DNA of 64,000 nucleotides. It comes from Flavobacterium piscisymbiosum (GTDB taxonomy: Bacteria; Bacteroidota; Bacteroidia; Flavobacteriales; Flavobacteriaceae). Shown piece by piece: positions 61,578-64,000 of the stretch. The first letter of the stretch is position 1; each line of letters opens with the position of its first letter. Position numbers and translations under genes: made by a program. The notes below the pieces were generated by a model that saw only the letters and a list, made by a program, of their open reading frames with translations, was not told where the DNA came from and did no database searches. Where the stretch lies: contig NZ_JAJJMM010000001.1 in NCBI RefSeq assembly GCF_020905295.1, positions 1,178,001-1,242,000 on the forward strand, written 5' to 3'.

Positions 61578-63257
61578 ATGAAAGAAACCAAACATATATC
61601 AAGATCAAGAGCGCAGGAATCATCTGCCGCAATCGAAAAAATGTACATTACAATGCGCCACTTATTCAACCGTGGGTTTTATAAACCTATGGGGGTTTCG
61701 GGCGATAGTTTACGCGAATCATTACTGGCATTACGTCCGGAAATTTACGGAAATATAGGCGAAGAAAAAGTAGAACTTAACGGACTTTTGTACGTTATAG
61801 AACGTTTGCCAATAGGAATCGAACAATGTAGATTCATCAATTTAACTTCAGACGAAGGATATTCTAAATCGCATTTTCAGGCCATTGTTCCTCCAAAAAG
61901 GCGACGTAATTGTTACAGAATCGACGAAGAACAAATGAATGTTGAAATCACTCGCGGGAGATCAGATATTTATGATATCCTGACGCATTTGACTTTTATT
62001 TTTATTGAATCTCATAAAATCAAAAACAGGGTTTTATTAGACGATGGAGGCGAAGTTTCGCGCGATTGGTTAAAATTAGAGCAAGCCGTTTTACAAACCA
62101 AAAAGCTTTCTCAAATAGAAAAAGAAAAAGCAATTTCGCATGTTGCCAATATTTTAGCAAGAACTTTCGAAGAAGTTTTGGATATCTATGACGCTTTTGG
62201 ATCAGAAAATGCTCCGGATCGTTTCCTGCATGTTATTTATTGGTTAGGAAAATTAGCAATCGAAGAAGTGATCGATAATAATAAACGTACCATAACTTTT
62301 AGTCCTGTATTAAGAGAACGTTTAGGACACCATATTCACGGTGAAATCTGGGCAACCAACATTAAGGAAGTGCTTAAGGCAAACAATCTTTTAAAGCGTC
62401 CAATTCATGTAATAAGTGCAAACATGCACAGTGTGATGAATTCTATTTTTGTAACTCCGTTGTTGAAAACAAAATTCAAGGACAAGTCTGATTTTTATAT
62501 TTATGAAGAATTAAGTAAATCAGGTGCAAAAGAAACCAGAAGTATTGTCGAAGAATTAGCCTTAAAAAATGGTATGATTTCACTGCCTGATAGTTCAGGA
62601 ACGAATATCGACGTTCAAATTTTTGATACTGCCAAAATTGACTGGGCAAAAACTGCATTTCCAAAAACAGTTGTTGACCAAGCGGCTCCGGTTATTATTG
62701 TAATGGATTATGCTTTTGGAGAACAAGCTTACGAAACGATCGACGAACTTTTAAAACCATATAAAAAAGAAACTTTACTAAATGTAAGATCAGTTTCGAT
62801 AATGGGTAAAGCCGGAATTCTGGAAGGCGGAAAAGGCGATATCATGATTCCTACAGCGCATATAAACGAAGGAACGGCGGATAATTATTTCTTCGAAAAT
62901 GAATTAACTGGCGCAATGTTCGAAGGAAACGACATTGCTGTTTTTGAAGGTGCAATGGTTACCGTTTTAGGAACATCATTACAAAATAGAGATTTACTGA
63001 AATTCTTTCACGAATCGACCTGGGGAGTAATTGGTCTTGAAATGGAAGGATCTTACTATCAGAAAGCCATTCAATCGGCATCAAAAATTAGAAAAAGTGT
63101 TCCGCACGATATCAAAGTTCGTTATGCCTATTATGCCTCAGATAATCCTCTTGAAACCGGAAGTACATTAGCTTCAGGCGGATTAGGAACAACAGGTGTA
63201 AAACCAACATATTTGATTACTATTAAAATTCTGGAACAAATTTTCAACGTAAAATAA
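61578..63257 (+). CDS. DUF6909-like protein with nucleoside-phosphorylase-like C-terminus
   Basis: 559 residues. I recognise the phylum-specific DUF6909 family by ESSAAIEKMYITMRHLFNRG, FYKPMGVSGDSLRESLLALR and the long helical middle (EKAISHVANILARTFEEVLD). The C-terminal 190 residues look like a nucleoside phosphorylase-type domain: VIIVMDYAFGEQAYETIDEL, VRSVSIMGKAGILEGGKGDI, and GVIGLEMEGSYYQKAIQSAS, where G(L/V)EMEGxx is the family's substrate motif. The substrate is unknown; a nucleotide-related function is inference. It is a single rightward gene, 8 bp before the Wzz-like gene. Confidence 0.75.
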   Translation: MKETKHISRSRAQESSAAIEKMYITMRHLFNRGFYKPMGVSGDSLRESLLALRPEIYGNIGEEKVELNGLLYVIERLPIGIEQCRFINLTSDEGYSKSHFQAIVPPKRRRNCYRIDEEQMNVEITRGRSDIYDILTHLTFIFIESHKIKNRVLLDDGGEVSRDWLKLEQAVLQTKKLSQIEKEKAISHVANILARTFEEVLDIYDAFGSENAPDRFLHVIYWLGKLAIEEVIDNNKRTITFSPVLRERLGHHIHGEIWATNIKEVLKANNLLKRPIHVISANMHSVMNSIFVTPLLKTKFKDKSDFYIYEELSKSGAKETRSIVEELALKNGMISLPDSSGTNIDVQIFDTAKIDWAKTAFPKTVVDQAAPVIIVMDYAFGEQAYETIDELLKPYKKETLLNVRSVSIMGKAGILEGGKGDIMIPTAHINEGTADNYFFENELTGAMFEGNDIAVFEGAMVTVLGTSLQNRDLLKFFHESTWGVIGLEMEGSYYQKAIQSASKIRKSVPHDIKVRYAYYASDNPLETGSTLASGGLGTTGVKPTYLITIKILEQIFNVK

Positions 63258-63265
63258 AAGGATAA

Positions 63266-64000
63266 ATGAGTACAAAAGTACCCCAAAACAATGAAGATCA
63301 AGAAATTGATTTAGTCGTGATTTCTAAAAAAATAAGTAATTTTTTCAACGGAATTAATACTTCTATTTTTAGAGCAATTCAGTTTTTTATTCGAAACTGG
63401 ATCATTGTTTTGATCTTAATTTTGGCGGGATTTGGTTTGGGGTGGTTTTTAGATAAGACTCAAAAAACATATGACAATCAGATAATTGTTCAACCTAATT
63501 TTGGAAGTGTTGATTATTTGTATGCTAAGGTCGATTTAATTCAATCTAAGATACTAACGAATGATACAGCATTTTTTAAATCAATTGGTATTTCACAAAA
63601 ACCGACACTAAGCAAGATTTCGATTGAACCCATAGTAGATGTATTTAAGTTTGTTAATAACAACGAGCAAAATCTCGAAGTATTAAAGTTAATAACCAAT
63701 AATGGCGATTTAAAATCTGTTATTAAGGAGACAACTACAAGTAAAAATTATCCATTTTATGTTATTAATTTTTCAACAAAAAGCCTATCAAAAGACGGAA
63801 TTTATGCAAATGCATTATTGAATTATATCAATTCAAGTAAATATTATATAGATATTCAAAAAGTTTCGGTATTAAACATCAAAGAAAAAATAAAAAAGAA
63901 TGAAGAGATTATTTCGCAGATAGACGCTGTTTTAAACAAAGTTCCAGTTTCGGGTAGTTCAAGCCATGATAAATTGGTTTATTACAATGAAAACACACAA
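63266..64000 (+). CDS. Wzz-like polysaccharide chain-length protein (partial)
   Basis: Open from ATG 63266 to the right edge (245 codons). After a polar N-terminus comes one helix (NWIIVLILILAGFGLGWFLD), followed by a long periplasmic region with coiled-coil helices (NIKEKIKKNEEIISQIDAVL). This is the layout of polysaccharide co-polymerases (Wzz family), whose C-terminal second helix would lie beyond the window. It starts 8 bp after the DUF6909-like gene, so it may be cotranscribed, and suggests that an exopolysaccharide or O-antigen cluster continues to the right. Confidence 0.55.
   Translation, partial: MSTKVPQNNEDQEIDLVVISKKISNFFNGINTSIFRAIQFFIRNWIIVLILILAGFGLGWFLDKTQKTYDNQIIVQPNFGSVDYLYAKVDLIQSKILTNDTAFFKSIGISQKPTLSKISIEPIVDVFKFVNNNEQNLEVLKLITNNGDLKSVIKETTTSKNYPFYVINFSTKSLSKDGIYANALLNYINSSKYYIDIQKVSVLNIKEKIKKNEEIISQIDAVLNKVPVSGSSSHDKLVYYNENTQ

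Overview
The window reads as a chromosomal segment of a Flavobacterium-like member of the Bacteroidota. The evidence is low GC with AT-rich spacers, promoters of the Bacteroidetes type (TTG, about 17-20 bp, TAnnTTTG), type IX secretion (T9SS) sorting domains, a PorP/SprF-family protein, and flavobacterial housekeeping proteins (RecA, TrpS, GltX, GlnS, MnmG, RNase R, Tex). No rRNA operon, complete insertion sequence, prophage or CRISPR array was seen.

Region by region. 1-7945 is a leftward cell-surface block. It holds a PorP/SprF-family protein with a roughly 2.3-kb array of 51-bp repeats (cut by the left edge), a secreted protein with a type B T9SS C-terminal domain one base upstream of it, a small overlapping partner, and two further exported proteins. 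8379-18312 is mostly rightward housekeeping: holB, a DoxX-like protein, a thioesterase, recA, trpS, an HU/SPOR protein; dprA and plsC run leftward. Inside it a GxxExxY nuclease-fold gene lies between inverted copies of a dispersed intergenic repeat. 18352-31938 is leftward: tandem secreted paralogs, a PIF1-type helicase, an OmpH-like lipoprotein, a methyltransferase, a GNAT protein, mnmG, ybeY and a giant DUF4175-type membrane protein. mnmG is flanked by eleven parS-like palindromes. 32153-45078 holds gltX, an SPFH protein, a small envelope-stress-like operon, a 1.2-kb non-coding tract with a threefold repeat, an extended GlnRS, folB, tRNA-Cys followed by a tandem array of its own 3' end, a LysE transporter, a GIN-domain protein and RNase R.

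45512-46141 is a gene-free AT-rich spacer with repeated TTATCAACA-like boxes. Large genes on its left run mostly leftward and those on its right mostly rightward. With the parS cluster about 18 kb away, this makes it a candidate replication origin, although dnaA is not in the window. 46957-63257 is mainly rightward: rpiB, two DUF3857/transglutaminase-like proteins in tandem, a BRO/DinD-like protein, tex, a two-gene ATPase plus HNH nuclease module resembling the Septu (PtuAB) anti-phage system, a GH8 glycosidase with a type A T9SS domain (leftward), tatA (leftward), a GH3-family protein and a DUF6909-like protein. A Wzz-like protein is cut by the right edge.

The most unusual features are the tRNA-Cys 3'-end tandem array, the GxxExxY gene between 75-bp inverted repeats, the PorP protein with a TolA-like repeat rod next to a type B cargo, the parS cluster with the candidate origin, and the Septu-like module. 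All family names rest on motif recognition by eye; no searches were run.
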